A program made the position numbers and the translations under genes. This document shows positions 5,800 through 12,403 of a stretch of DNA of 12,403 bases, in pieces; positions within the stretch are counted from its first letter, which is position 1; each line of letters opens with the position of its first letter. The notes below the pieces were generated by a model, which ran no database searches, was not told the DNA's origin, and saw only the letters and a list, made by a program, of their open reading frames with translations. The stretch spans positions 1 to 12,403 of the forward strand of contig CAMLMI010000116.1 of the NCBI GenBank assembly GCA_946480965.1. Reading direction: 5' to 3'. Origin of the DNA: an uncultured Verrucomicrobiales bacterium (lineage in GTDB: Bacteria; Verrucomicrobiota; Verrucomicrobiae; Limisphaerales; CANJSG01).

Positions 5800-8700
5800 G
5801 ACACCGTCATCACGACCTTCGCGGGCAATCCGATCCCCACGGGCACGGCCACCAACATCGGCCAAGCCGCCAACGGCCTCGTGGTCGATTCCTCCGGCAA
5901 CATCTACGTCGCCGATGCCAGCAACCACGCGATCCGCAAAATCAATCCCACGAACGGCATCTCCACCGTCATCGCCGGCACTGGTCGTTCGGGATTCTCC
6001 GGCGATGGTGGTGCCGCCACCAGCGCCCAGCTCAACAGTCCCAGGGGCGTCGCCCTGGACGCTTCGGGCAATCTTTACATCGCGGACACGAGCAACCACC
6101 GCATCCGCAGGATCGACACCAACGGCACGATCACGACCTTTGTCGGCAACGGCACCGGCACTTTCGGCGGCGACAACGCCGATGCCACGGCCGCGCGGGT
6201 GAATTCTCCGCAGGGCGTCGCCGTGGACAGCTCCGGCAATGTTTACATTGCCGACACCAGCAACAACCGCGTCCGCAAGGTCACCCTCGGCTCGACCAAC
6301 ATCATCACGACCGTCGCCGGCAACGGCACCGGCGGATATCTCGCCGACAACGTCGCGGCCACCAGCACGCGCATCAATTCTCCCCGTGGGGTCGTTGTGG
6401 ACACTTCGGGGAATCTCTACATCGCGGATACCAGCAACAACCGTATCCGCATGGTCAGCACCAACGGCACGATCACGACCTTTGCCGGCACCGGCACCGC
6501 CAGCTTCAGCGGTGACGGAGGCGCGGCCACCAGTGCGGCAATCCGCGCACCGCAGGCCGTCACTCTCGACAGCTCGGGCAATCTCTACTTCGCCGACACG
6601 ACCAACCACCGCATCCGCAAGGTCACCCTCGGTCCGACCAACATCATCACCCCGCTCTCCGGCACCGGCGCCGCCGGTTTCAGCGGCGACGGAGCGGCTG
6701 CGACCAGCGCCCAGGTGAGCAGCCCTGCTGGCATTGCGGTGGACAGCTCGGGCAACGTGTATGTCGGCGATACCGGCAATGCACGCGTCCGCATGATCGG
6801 AGCCGACAGCAACATTTCAACCGTGGCCGGAACGGGCAGCACCAGCTACGGCGGCGACGGCGGGGCGGCCACCAGCGCGCAGTTTTCCACGCCGCAGGGC
6901 GTCGCCGTGGACAGCGCCGGCAACATCTACCAGTCGGATTCGGGCCAGCACCGCATCCGCAAGATCGACACCAGCGGCAACATTTCCACCTATGCCGGAA
7001 CCGGCACTGCCGGATTCAGCGGCGACGGCGGACCTGCCGCCGGCGCGCAATTGAACACGCCGCTCGGCATAGCCATCGACGCCTCGGACAACCTCTACAT
7101 TGCTGACGGGAACAACAACCGGATCCGCAAGGTGGACAGCAGCGGCACGATCACGACGTTCGCCGGCACGGGCACCGGCTCTTACGGTGGCGATGGCGGA
7201 GCGGCCACCAACGCACAGCTCTTCGGCGTCTTCGGCGTCGGCGTCGATGGTTCCGGTAACGTTTATATCGGCGATACCGGCAACAACCGGATCCGCAAAG
7301 TAGACACCAACGGAACGATCACGACGTTCGCCGGAACCGGATCAAGCGGCCTGAGCGGTGATGGTGGCTCTGCCACGAACGCGCAGATCTACACGCCGAT
7401 GCAGGTCGGCTCCGACAGCTCGGGCAACATCTATTTCGTGGATTACAACAACAGCCGGATCCGAAAGGTGGCGACCGACGGCACGATCACGACCTACGCG
7501 GGCACCAGCGCCGGCAACAGCGGTGACAATGGCGCGGCCGTGAGCGCGCAGCTCAACTCACCTCGGTCTCTGGCCGTCGATGCTTCGGGCAACGTCTATA
7601 TCGCTGACACCAGCAACCACCGGGTCCGCAAGGTCGATACCAACGGTATCATCACCACCTTCGCAGGAACGACCTCCGGCTTCAGCGGCGACGGCGGCGA
7701 TCCCGCCAGTGCGCAACTGAGCAGCCCGCAAGGCGTGGCTGTCGGCAGCTCGGGCGAGGTCTATGTTGCTGACACGAGCAACAAGCGCATCCGCCGCATT
7801 GGGGCGCCGATCATATACACGCTGGCCTACGACGGCAACGGCTCCACCGGTGGAACCACCCCGACCGATCCGAGCAGTCCCTACAATGCCGGTTCCACCG
7901 TCACCGTGCTCGGCAACACCGGCGGTCTCGTGAAAACCGGCTCCGTCTTCTTCGGCTGGAACACCGCCGCCGATGGCAGCGGCACCTCTCATTCCGAGGG
8001 CGGCACCTTCACCATCGCCTCCAACACCACGCTCTACGCCCAATGGGCGGTGAATCCAGTCCCGTCTGCGCCGACGGGTTTCAGCGCGACGGCGAGCGGC
8101 AGCACGATTTCCCTGGTATGGACCAATCCGACGGAGGTCAGCTTCGCGTCATGCACGATCCGGCGTTCGACGAGCGGCTATCCGACATCGATCACCGATG
8201 GGACCGCTGTGGCCTCCGGCCTGACGGGCACGAGCCACGACGACGCCGGCCTCGCTGACGGCACCTACTACTACGCCATCTTCGCCCTCAACAGTGGGGG
8301 TGATCCCTCCTCCTCTGCTACTGCCACCGCCACGACCGACACGGCCGGGCCTATTGTTTCAAGCGTCGGTGTGCCGTCCGACGCCACCTACCTCGGCGGC
8401 CAAAACCTCGACTTCACCGTCTCCTTCAACGAAGCGGTCACGGTAGATACCGGAGGCGGAATCCCCAGCCTCGTGCTCATCGTCGGCGCGACGAACCGAG
8501 ACGCGTCCTACATCGCGGGCAGCGGCTCTGCGGCGCTGACGTTCCGCTACACGGTCCAATCCGGTGAAAACGACAACGATGGGATTGTCGTCGACGCATT
8601 GTCGTCCAACAGCGGCACGCTGCGCGACGCCGCCGGCAACGACGCTATCCTGACCTTGAATGGCGTGGGCTCGACGGCGAGGATTCTGGTGGACGCGCTG

Positions 8701-11700
8701 GCCCCGGCGGTCGTGTCCATTGTGCGGCAGTCACCCACGGCCCAGACGATTCGGACGAACCAGGTGGTGTTTGAAGCGACCTTCTCCGAACCAGTCACCG
8801 GGCTGGTGGCCACGAACTTCGTCGTCACCAAGCTGAACAGCGCTACGGTCTCGGCCACGGTCTCGGGCCTGAGCGGCGGGCCGACGGTCTATGAGGTGAC
8901 GGTCGATGTCGGGGCCGGGGCGGGGGAGTTCCGGCTGGATTTCGGGCTCGCGCGGAGCACGTTCGCCTCCGGGGTGGGGCAACCCAAGTCCTTGGTCTTC
9001 GACACCAACGGGCATCTCTACGTGGCGGACGGGGGCAACAATTCGATCCGCAAGGTCACGGCCGACGGCACGGTCACCACGCTCGCCACCGGGATCAACA
9101 ACATCAACGGCATCGCCATCAGCGCGGCGGGGGATCTCTACGCCACCGCCGGCAGCGACGTGAAGAAGGTGACGACGGCGGGCGTGGTCAGCACCTACGC
9201 CACCGGCTTCAGCACCGGCGCGGGGCTGGCCTTTGACACGAACGGAAACCTCTTTGTCGGCAACTACGGCAACAGCACCATCAGCAAGGTGACGCCGGGA
9301 GGTGTCGTCAGCACCTATGCCACGAGCGTCAGCTCGCCCTTCGGCCTGGTCTTCGACCGGAACGGCCTGCTCTACGTGGCGCATCGCGACCTGAACACGA
9401 TCAGCACCGTGAGCACCGGGGGGGGCCTGACCGAGTTCGCCACCGGCTTCAACGGGCCCCACCAGATGGAGTTCGACGCCGACGGCAATCTCTACGTGGC
9501 CGACCGCTGGTATCCGCGCATCGCCAAGGTGTCCACCAACGGCACCGTCACCACCTACGCCGGGAGGCTGGGTGCGCCGTTCGGCCTCGCGTTCAGTTCT
9601 TCCGGGGATCTCTTCTACTCGGACTATCTCGTCGGCAATACGCTGGGCCGGCTGACTCTGCCGGTCATCACCGACGCTTCGACCAATCTGTTGGTGGAGC
9701 TGCCCTACGAGGGCGGCGAGAGCTATATCTCCGATCCCAACGACGCCCCGACCGCGCTCGCGCTGTCCACCAACGTGTTTTCGGCACCCCAGGCGGCCGG
9801 TGCGACGCTGGCCACTTTGACCAGCACGGATGCGGATGGTGCGGACACCCACACCTATGCGTTCGTGAGCGGCACGGGCGACACCGACAACGCCTCCTTC
9901 AGCATCGTGGGCAACGAGCTGCGGGTCGGAGGAACGGATCTCGCGGCCGACCAATACAGTGTCCGCATCGCGTCCAGCGACGGCCAGGGTGGTTCCTTCA
10001 CGAACAGCTTCATCCTCCGCGTTGTGGACGATGTGGTCCCGGAGATCGCTTCGATCACGCGGAAGATCCCGGCCTCGCAGGCCGCGCGGACCAACCAGGT
10101 GGTGTATGAAGTGACCTTCACCGAGCCCGTGGCGGGCGTCGCGGCGGGCCGCTTCACGGTCGTGCCGGTGAACGGGAGCGACATCGTGGCGTCGGTCACG
10201 GCCGTTTCCGGCGGGCCGACGGTTTACGAGGTCACGGTGGACATCGCTTCGGGCACGGGCGACTTCCGCCTGGACGTGGCGGCTCCGGCCGGGCCCGTCC
10301 TGTATGCGACGACCTACGGCGATCCCTGGGGCCTGGCGTTCTCCACCAACGGCGACCTGTATGTGAGCCACTATCTCAGCAACACGGTCAGCCGTGTCAC
10401 GACCAACGGAACGGTGTCCATCATGGCGACGGGGCTCAATCGCCCGACCGGTCTGGCGGTCGATGCGACCAACATGCTCTACGCCTCCTACGCAGGGCAG
10501 AGCCGGGTCTATAAGATTGCGACCAACGGGACCAAAACTTCGTTTGCCACCTCGACGACGGCCGCCCAAGGGTTGGCCTTTGCCCCGGACCTACGGCTCT
10601 ATGTGGCCGGCACCAATGCGCTCTTCCGGGTGGAAACCAACGGAAGCCGAAGCACTGTCGTGAGCGGCCTGGCCTCGGCGAGGGGCGTGGCCTACGGCCC
10701 CGATGGGCTGCTCTACGTCGCCAGCTTCACCGGCAACTCCGTGTTCCGGGTGGCGACCAACGGCACGATCACGCCCTTCCTGTCGGGGTTGAACGCCCCG
10801 GTCGGACTGGTCTTCGACGCCTCCGGCAACCTCTACGTGGCGAACTCCGGGGACAACACGGTCCTCCGCGTGGCCGCCAACGGCGTGTCCAGCACCCTGG
10901 CCAACGGTTTCTCGACGCCCTACGGGCTGGCGATCAACGGTGAGGGCGACCTGTATGTGGCCAACTACGCGTCGAACACGGTTTCACGGGTCTCCTTGGA
11001 CCTCATGGCCGACCTCGCCGGCAACCCGGTCGATGCGCTGCCCTACACCTCCGCCGACATTTTCACCTATGTCCCGAACGCCGCACCGACGGATATGGAG
11101 CTGTCGAGCGCCTCGGTCGGATTCTCCGAAGGAGCGGGCACCCTGGTGGGCACGCTCTCGACGACCGACACGGACGTCGGCGACACGCACACCTACACAC
11201 TGGTGGGCGGCACGGGTGATACGGACAACGCCTCCTTCGCCATCGACGGGGACGCATTGAAGGTCGGTGCTTCGATCCTGGAAGTGGGCGAATACTCGGT
11301 GCGTGTCCAGACCGATGACGGCAACGGCGGCACCTACGCCGAAGCCTTCACGATCACCGTGGTGGACGACGTCGCGCCGGAGATCGTTTCCATCGTGCGG
11401 CGGATGCCGTTGGCGGAGGTGATGCGGACGAACAGCGTGTTCTTCGCGGTGACGTTTTCCGAGGCCGTGGTCGGCGTGAACGAGAGCTGGTTTGTCGTGG
11501 CCCCGGCCAACGGAGGCAGCACGACGGGCAGCGTTGCCGCCGTGACGGGCGGCCCGGTCGTCTATGAGGTGGCGGTCAACGTGGAGTCGGGCGCGGGCGA
11601 TTTCCGGCTGGAGGTCCGTCCGCCGTCCTCGCCGTTGCTGACCACGTTCGCCACCGGGTTGATCTGGCCGGTGGGCATCGCCTTTGACGACGACGGGAAC

Positions 11701-12403
11701 CTCTTCGTTGCGAACAACTCGGGCACGACCCTGGGCAGGGTGACGAGCGAAGGCGTCGTGAGCACCGTGGCCACGAACCTTCCCAGCACGCCCTTCGACG
11801 TGGTCGCTGGAACCGGGGGCGACCTCTTCGTCACGGCGGGTTCATCCTTGGTCAAAGTAACGAGCGGCGGGGCCGTCAGCGTGGTCGCCTCCAATCTGTT
11901 TGGGGCGACGAGCGTGGCGATGGACGCGGCGGGCGACCTTTACGTTGGATTCAACCCCGGCCCGATCATGAGAGTGACCCAGGCGGGGGCGACGAACATT
12001 TTCGTCACGAACTCCTTCAGTTCCTACGGCTCCGCCTTTGACGGCGACGGCAACTACTACACGACGGATCTGGACACCCACTCGGTTTACAAGGTGACGA
12101 GCGGCGGCGCGGTCAGCCTGGTCTCGTCGGACTTCGGTTTCCCGATCGAGCTGGCCTTCGACAACAGCGGCCTGCTCCACGTTTCGGACTATTCCGCCGG
12201 AACCGTGAAGACGGTGGACACGAACGGCGTGGCCAGCGTTCTGGCCACCGGCTTCAACGGGACGACCGGCCTAGCGTTCGATTCCCAAGGCCATCTTTAT
12301 GTCGCGAACCGCTCCGGCAACTCGGTCAGCCGACTCGCGACGAGCTCCATCCAGGATCTCGCCGGCGTGGCCGTTTCCGGCCTGCCCTACACCTCGGGCG
12401 AGA
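5707..12403 (+). CDS. Giant exported NHL-propeller / Ig-like / cadherin-like protein, 3' end cut by window edge
   Basis: One uninterrupted frame runs from 5707 to the window end: 2,232 codons, no stop. The GTG start gives a clean Sec signal peptide (1-31; ISILIGLFACFLMLAAVPA then TRA before D32), so the protein is exported. In order: twelve 56-aa NHL repeats (32-698); an InlB B-repeat (703-780); an FN3-like domain (784-877); an Ig-like domain (878-1000); then three composite modules from 1000, 1443 and 1889, each an Ig-like domain carrying an inserted six-blade propeller, followed in the first two by a cadherin-like domain. I see no catalytic domain; the make-up suggests a surface or secreted adhesive or carbohydrate-contacting protein. 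That role is inference. Start alternatives are CTG 5689, spaced 6 nt after AAGGA, and TTG 5653; no ATG in this frame precedes the signal peptide. C-terminal sorting signals, if any, lie outside the window. Confidence 0.9.
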   Translation, partial: MPCALRIQPISILIGLFACFLMLAAVPATRADTVITTFAGNPIPTGTATNIGQAANGLVVDSSGNIYVADASNHAIRKINPTNGISTVIAGTGRSGFSGDGGAATSAQLNSPRGVALDASGNLYIADTSNHRIRRIDTNGTITTFVGNGTGTFGGDNADATAARVNSPQGVAVDSSGNVYIADTSNNRVRKVTLGSTNIITTVAGNGTGGYLADNVAATSTRINSPRGVVVDTSGNLYIADTSNNRIRMVSTNGTITTFAGTGTASFSGDGGAATSAAIRAPQAVTLDSSGNLYFADTTNHRIRKVTLGPTNIITPLSGTGAAGFSGDGAAATSAQVSSPAGIAVDSSGNVYVGDTGNARVRMIGADSNISTVAGTGSTSYGGDGGAATSAQFSTPQGVAVDSAGNIYQSDSGQHRIRKIDTSGNISTYAGTGTAGFSGDGGPAAGAQLNTPLGIAIDASDNLYIADGNNNRIRKVDSSGTITTFAGTGTGSYGGDGGAATNAQLFGVFGVGVDGSGNVYIGDTGNNRIRKVDTNGTITTFAGTGSSGLSGDGGSATNAQIYTPMQVGSDSSGNIYFVDYNNSRIRKVATDGTITTYAGTSAGNSGDNGAAVSAQLNSPRSLAVDASGNVYIADTSNHRVRKVDTNGIITTFAGTTSGFSGDGGDPASAQLSSPQGVAVGSSGEVYVADTSNKRIRRIGAPIIYTLAYDGNGSTGGTTPTDPSSPYNAGSTVTVLGNTGGLVKTGSVFFGWNTAADGSGTSHSEGGTFTIASNTTLYAQWAVNPVPSAPTGFSATASGSTISLVWTNPTEVSFASCTIRRSTSGYPTSITDGTAVASGLTGTSHDDAGLADGTYYYAIFALNSGGDPSSSATATATTDTAGPIVSSVGVPSDATYLGGQNLDFTVSFNEAVTVDTGGGIPSLVLIVGATNRDASYIAGSGSAALTFRYTVQSGENDNDGIVVDALSSNSGTLRDAAGNDAILTLNGVGSTARILVDALAPAVVSIVRQSPTAQTIRTNQVVFEATFSEPVTGLVATNFVVTKLNSATVSATVSGLSGGPTVYEVTVDVGAGAGEFRLDFGLARSTFASGVGQPKSLVFDTNGHLYVADGGNNSIRKVTADGTVTTLATGINNINGIAISAAGDLYATAGSDVKKVTTAGVVSTYATGFSTGAGLAFDTNGNLFVGNYGNSTISKVTPGGVVSTYATSVSSPFGLVFDRNGLLYVAHRDLNTISTVSTGGGLTEFATGFNGPHQMEFDADGNLYVADRWYPRIAKVSTNGTVTTYAGRLGAPFGLAFSSSGDLFYSDYLVGNTLGRLTLPVITDASTNLLVELPYEGGESYISDPNDAPTALALSTNVFSAPQAAGATLATLTSTDADGADTHTYAFVSGTGDTDNASFSIVGNELRVGGTDLAADQYSVRIASSDGQGGSFTNSFILRVVDDVVPEIASITRKIPASQAARTNQVVYEVTFTEPVAGVAAGRFTVVPVNGSDIVASVTAVSGGPTVYEVTVDIASGTGDFRLDVAAPAGPVLYATTYGDPWGLAFSTNGDLYVSHYLSNTVSRVTTNGTVSIMATGLNRPTGLAVDATNMLYASYAGQSRVYKIATNGTKTSFATSTTAAQGLAFAPDLRLYVAGTNALFRVETNGSRSTVVSGLASARGVAYGPDGLLYVASFTGNSVFRVATNGTITPFLSGLNAPVGLVFDASGNLYVANSGDNTVLRVAANGVSSTLANGFSTPYGLAINGEGDLYVANYASNTVSRVSLDLMADLAGNPVDALPYTSADIFTYVPNAAPTDMELSSASVGFSEGAGTLVGTLSTTDTDVGDTHTYTLVGGTGDTDNASFAIDGDALKVGASILEVGEYSVRVQTDDGNGGTYAEAFTITVVDDVAPEIVSIVRRMPLAEVMRTNSVFFAVTFSEAVVGVNESWFVVAPANGGSTTGSVAAVTGGPVVYEVAVNVESGAGDFRLEVRPPSSPLLTTFATGLIWPVGIAFDDDGNLFVANNSGTTLGRVTSEGVVSTVATNLPSTPFDVVAGTGGDLFVTAGSSLVKVTSGGAVSVVASNLFGATSVAMDAAGDLYVGFNPGPIMRVTQAGATNIFVTNSFSSYGSAFDGDGNYYTTDLDTHSVYKVTSGGAVSLVSSDFGFPIELAFDNSGLLHVSDYSAGTVKTVDTNGVASVLATGFNGTTGLAFDSQGHLYVANRSGNSVSRLATSSIQDLAGVAVSGLPYTSGE
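5803..7800 (+). repeat. Array of twelve 168-bp NHL repeats (two predicted six-blade propellers)
   Basis: Twelve tandem units encode the pattern TTFAGTGxxGFSGDGGAA, then TSAQLxSPxGVAVDSSGN, then LYIADTSNxRIRKVDTNGTI. Units begin at about 5803, 5965, 6133, 6307, 6475, 6649, 6817, 6985, 7153, 7321, 7489 and 7654, so the step is 168 bp (56 aa), with 174 bp where a two-residue LGSTN/LGPTN insertion occurs and 165 bp once. Each unit should form one four-stranded blade of an NHL-type beta-propeller, and twelve units suit two six-blade rings. The Asp/Gly-rich SGDGG loop could bind metal or ligand (inference). The DNA copies have diverged, so the array is not freshly amplified. Confidence 0.88.
7813..8046 (+). 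other. InlB B-repeat (Listeria-Bacteroides repeat) domain
   Basis: Residues about 703-780 start YTLAYDGNGSTGGTTP and end TLYAQW, with FFGWNTAADGSG in between. This is the typical pattern of the Listeria-Bacteroides repeat (Flg_new / InlB B-repeat family), a small beta-grasp-like domain of bacterial surface proteins. There is one copy, linking the long NHL array to the Ig-type part of the protein. Confidence 0.85.
8056..8337 (+). other. Fibronectin type III-like domain
   Basis: Residues about 784-877 begin PSAPTGFSATASGSTISLVW and close with GTYYYAIFALNSGG, matching FN3 strands A-B and the F-G hairpin (the Y-Y-A-I strand). It follows directly after the InlB repeat and should act as a spacer or adhesive beta-sandwich. 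The FN3 call is by pattern only. Confidence 0.7.
8338..8706 (+). other. Uninterrupted bacterial Ig-like domain
   Basis: Residues 878-1000 (DTAGPIVSSVGVPSDATYLG to ARILVDALAP) carry LDFTVSFNEAVTVDTGGG, LTFRYTVQSGENDNDGIVVD and LRDAAGNDAILTL. These are typical of bacterial Ig-like repeats found in large adhesins. Unlike the three Ig-like domains after it, this one keeps its DAAGN strand without a propeller inserted before it. Confidence 0.72.
8704..10035 (+). repeat. Composite module 1: Ig-like split by six-blade propeller, then cadherin-like domain
   Basis: The Ig front half (residues 1000-1082) contains RTNQVVFEATFSEPVTG, GGPTVYEVTVDV and GEFRLDF. Six repeats of about 40 aa follow (1083-1318), each with a GLAFDxxGNLYVA-type core and a TxGxVSTYATG-type link. 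The Ig closing strand is ITDASTN...LPYEGGESY (about 1321-1340). A cadherin-like domain (1345-1442) runs from NDAPTALALS to LRVVDD and includes TSTDADGADTHTY and GDTDNASFSI. The repeat boundary is set by alignment with modules 2 and 3. Confidence 0.75.
10033..11370 (+). repeat. Composite module 2: Ig-like split by six-blade propeller, then cadherin-like domain
   Basis: This module has the same order as module 1. The Ig front half (1443-1530) has RTNQVVYEVTFTEPVAG, GGPTVYEVTVDI and GDFRLDV. Six propeller blades cover about 1531-1764 (GLAFSTNGDLYVSHYLSNTV is a typical blade core). The Ig closing strand is MADLAGNPVDALPYTSADIF (1767-1786). The cadherin-like domain (1791-1888) runs from NAAPTDMELS to ITVVDD with GDTDNASFAIDGDALKVG. 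It starts 1,329 bp after module 1. Confidence 0.78.
11371..12403 (+). repeat. Composite module 3: Ig-like split by six-blade propeller, cut by window edge
   Basis: The Ig front half (1889-1976) has RTNSVFFAVTFSEAVVG, GGPVVYEVAVNV and GDFRLEV. Six blades cover about 1977-2214, from TTFATGLIWPVGIAFDDDGN to HLYVANRSGNSVSRL. The Ig closing strand is IQDLAGVAVSGLPYTSGE (2215-2232), where the window stops. It starts 1,338 bp after module 2. A following cadherin-like domain is expected beyond the edge. Confidence 0.75.

Noticed and set aside
5640..6515. Plus-strand frame of 291 codons starting with ATG 5640
   Set aside because: It is out of frame with the signal peptide and NHL repeats and translates them into H/R/Q/P-rich low complexity; the +1 frame from GTG 5707 is clearly the coding one.
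5659..6609. Minus-strand frame of 316 codons with apparent periodic ADAVVAGIGDV-type repeats
   Set aside because: The periodicity is that of the plus-strand 168-bp NHL repeats read backwards; it is not an independent repeat protein.
5803..7800. CRISPR array or DNA-level tandem repeat
   Set aside because: The 168-bp periodicity is in coding sequence, the copies differ mostly as protein repeats do, and there are no short identical repeats separated by unique spacers.
9418..9425. Eight-G run inside the giant gene as a phase-variation tract
   Set aside because: It encodes the Gly-rich link of a blade (STGGGL) far into the protein; short G runs are expected in this composition and nothing else suggests switching.
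8731..10569. Minus-strand frame of 612 codons inside the giant gene
   Set aside because: The plus-strand repeats explain it: the GR/HV/AD-rich sequence with repeated pieces is the complement of the NHL and Ig repeats, and no start signal or family pattern is seen.

Overview
The window is high-GC bacterial DNA with two divergent blocks and one real intergenic gap of about 320 bp. Positions 1-5385 carry a tightly packed minus-strand operon for a type II secretion / type IV pilus-like machine. Positions 5707-12403 are one open reading frame on the plus strand. It starts with a signal peptide and leaves the window still open, at 2,232 codons. The pairing of a GspE/PilN/PilO/secretin operon with a giant exported NHL/Ig-like/InlB-repeat protein suggests Verrucomicrobiota or a related PVC lineage. 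That placement is inference: the window has no rRNA or marker gene.

Minus strand, in order of transcription: gspE (assembly ATPase, 5385 to 3634), a GspL/PilM-PilN-like platform protein (3649 to 2258), a GspM/PilO-like platform protein (2261 to 1656), and a GspD-type secretin (1659 to beyond position 1, C-terminal part cut off). Neighbouring genes overlap by 16, 4 and 4 bp, so translational coupling is likely. Together they provide the cytoplasmic motor, two bitopic inner-membrane platform proteins and the outer-membrane channel. Platform protein F, the pseudopilins and the prepilin peptidase are not in the window.

The intergenic region (5386-5706) has no convincing sigma70 promoter or RNA gene. 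It does hold a 10-bp inverted repeat (tcaaacttgc / gcaagtttga), further copies of the same core, and two small GC-rich hairpins.

The plus-strand giant protein reads, in order: signal peptide (residues 1-31); twelve NHL-type repeats of about 56 aa (32-698); one InlB B-repeat (Listeria-Bacteroides type, about 703-780); a fibronectin-III-like domain (about 784-877); an uninterrupted bacterial Ig-like domain (878-1000); then a composite module of about 445 residues repeated in tandem almost three times. Each composite module is the front of an Ig-like domain, a six-blade propeller of 40-aa repeats, the closing strand of that Ig-like domain, and a cadherin-like domain. The propeller appears to be inserted inside the Ig fold. 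Counting all blocks there are 30 blades in groups of 12, 6, 6 and 6. This nested, periodic architecture is the most interesting thing in the window. No CRISPR, tRNA, rRNA, transposase or phage gene was seen.
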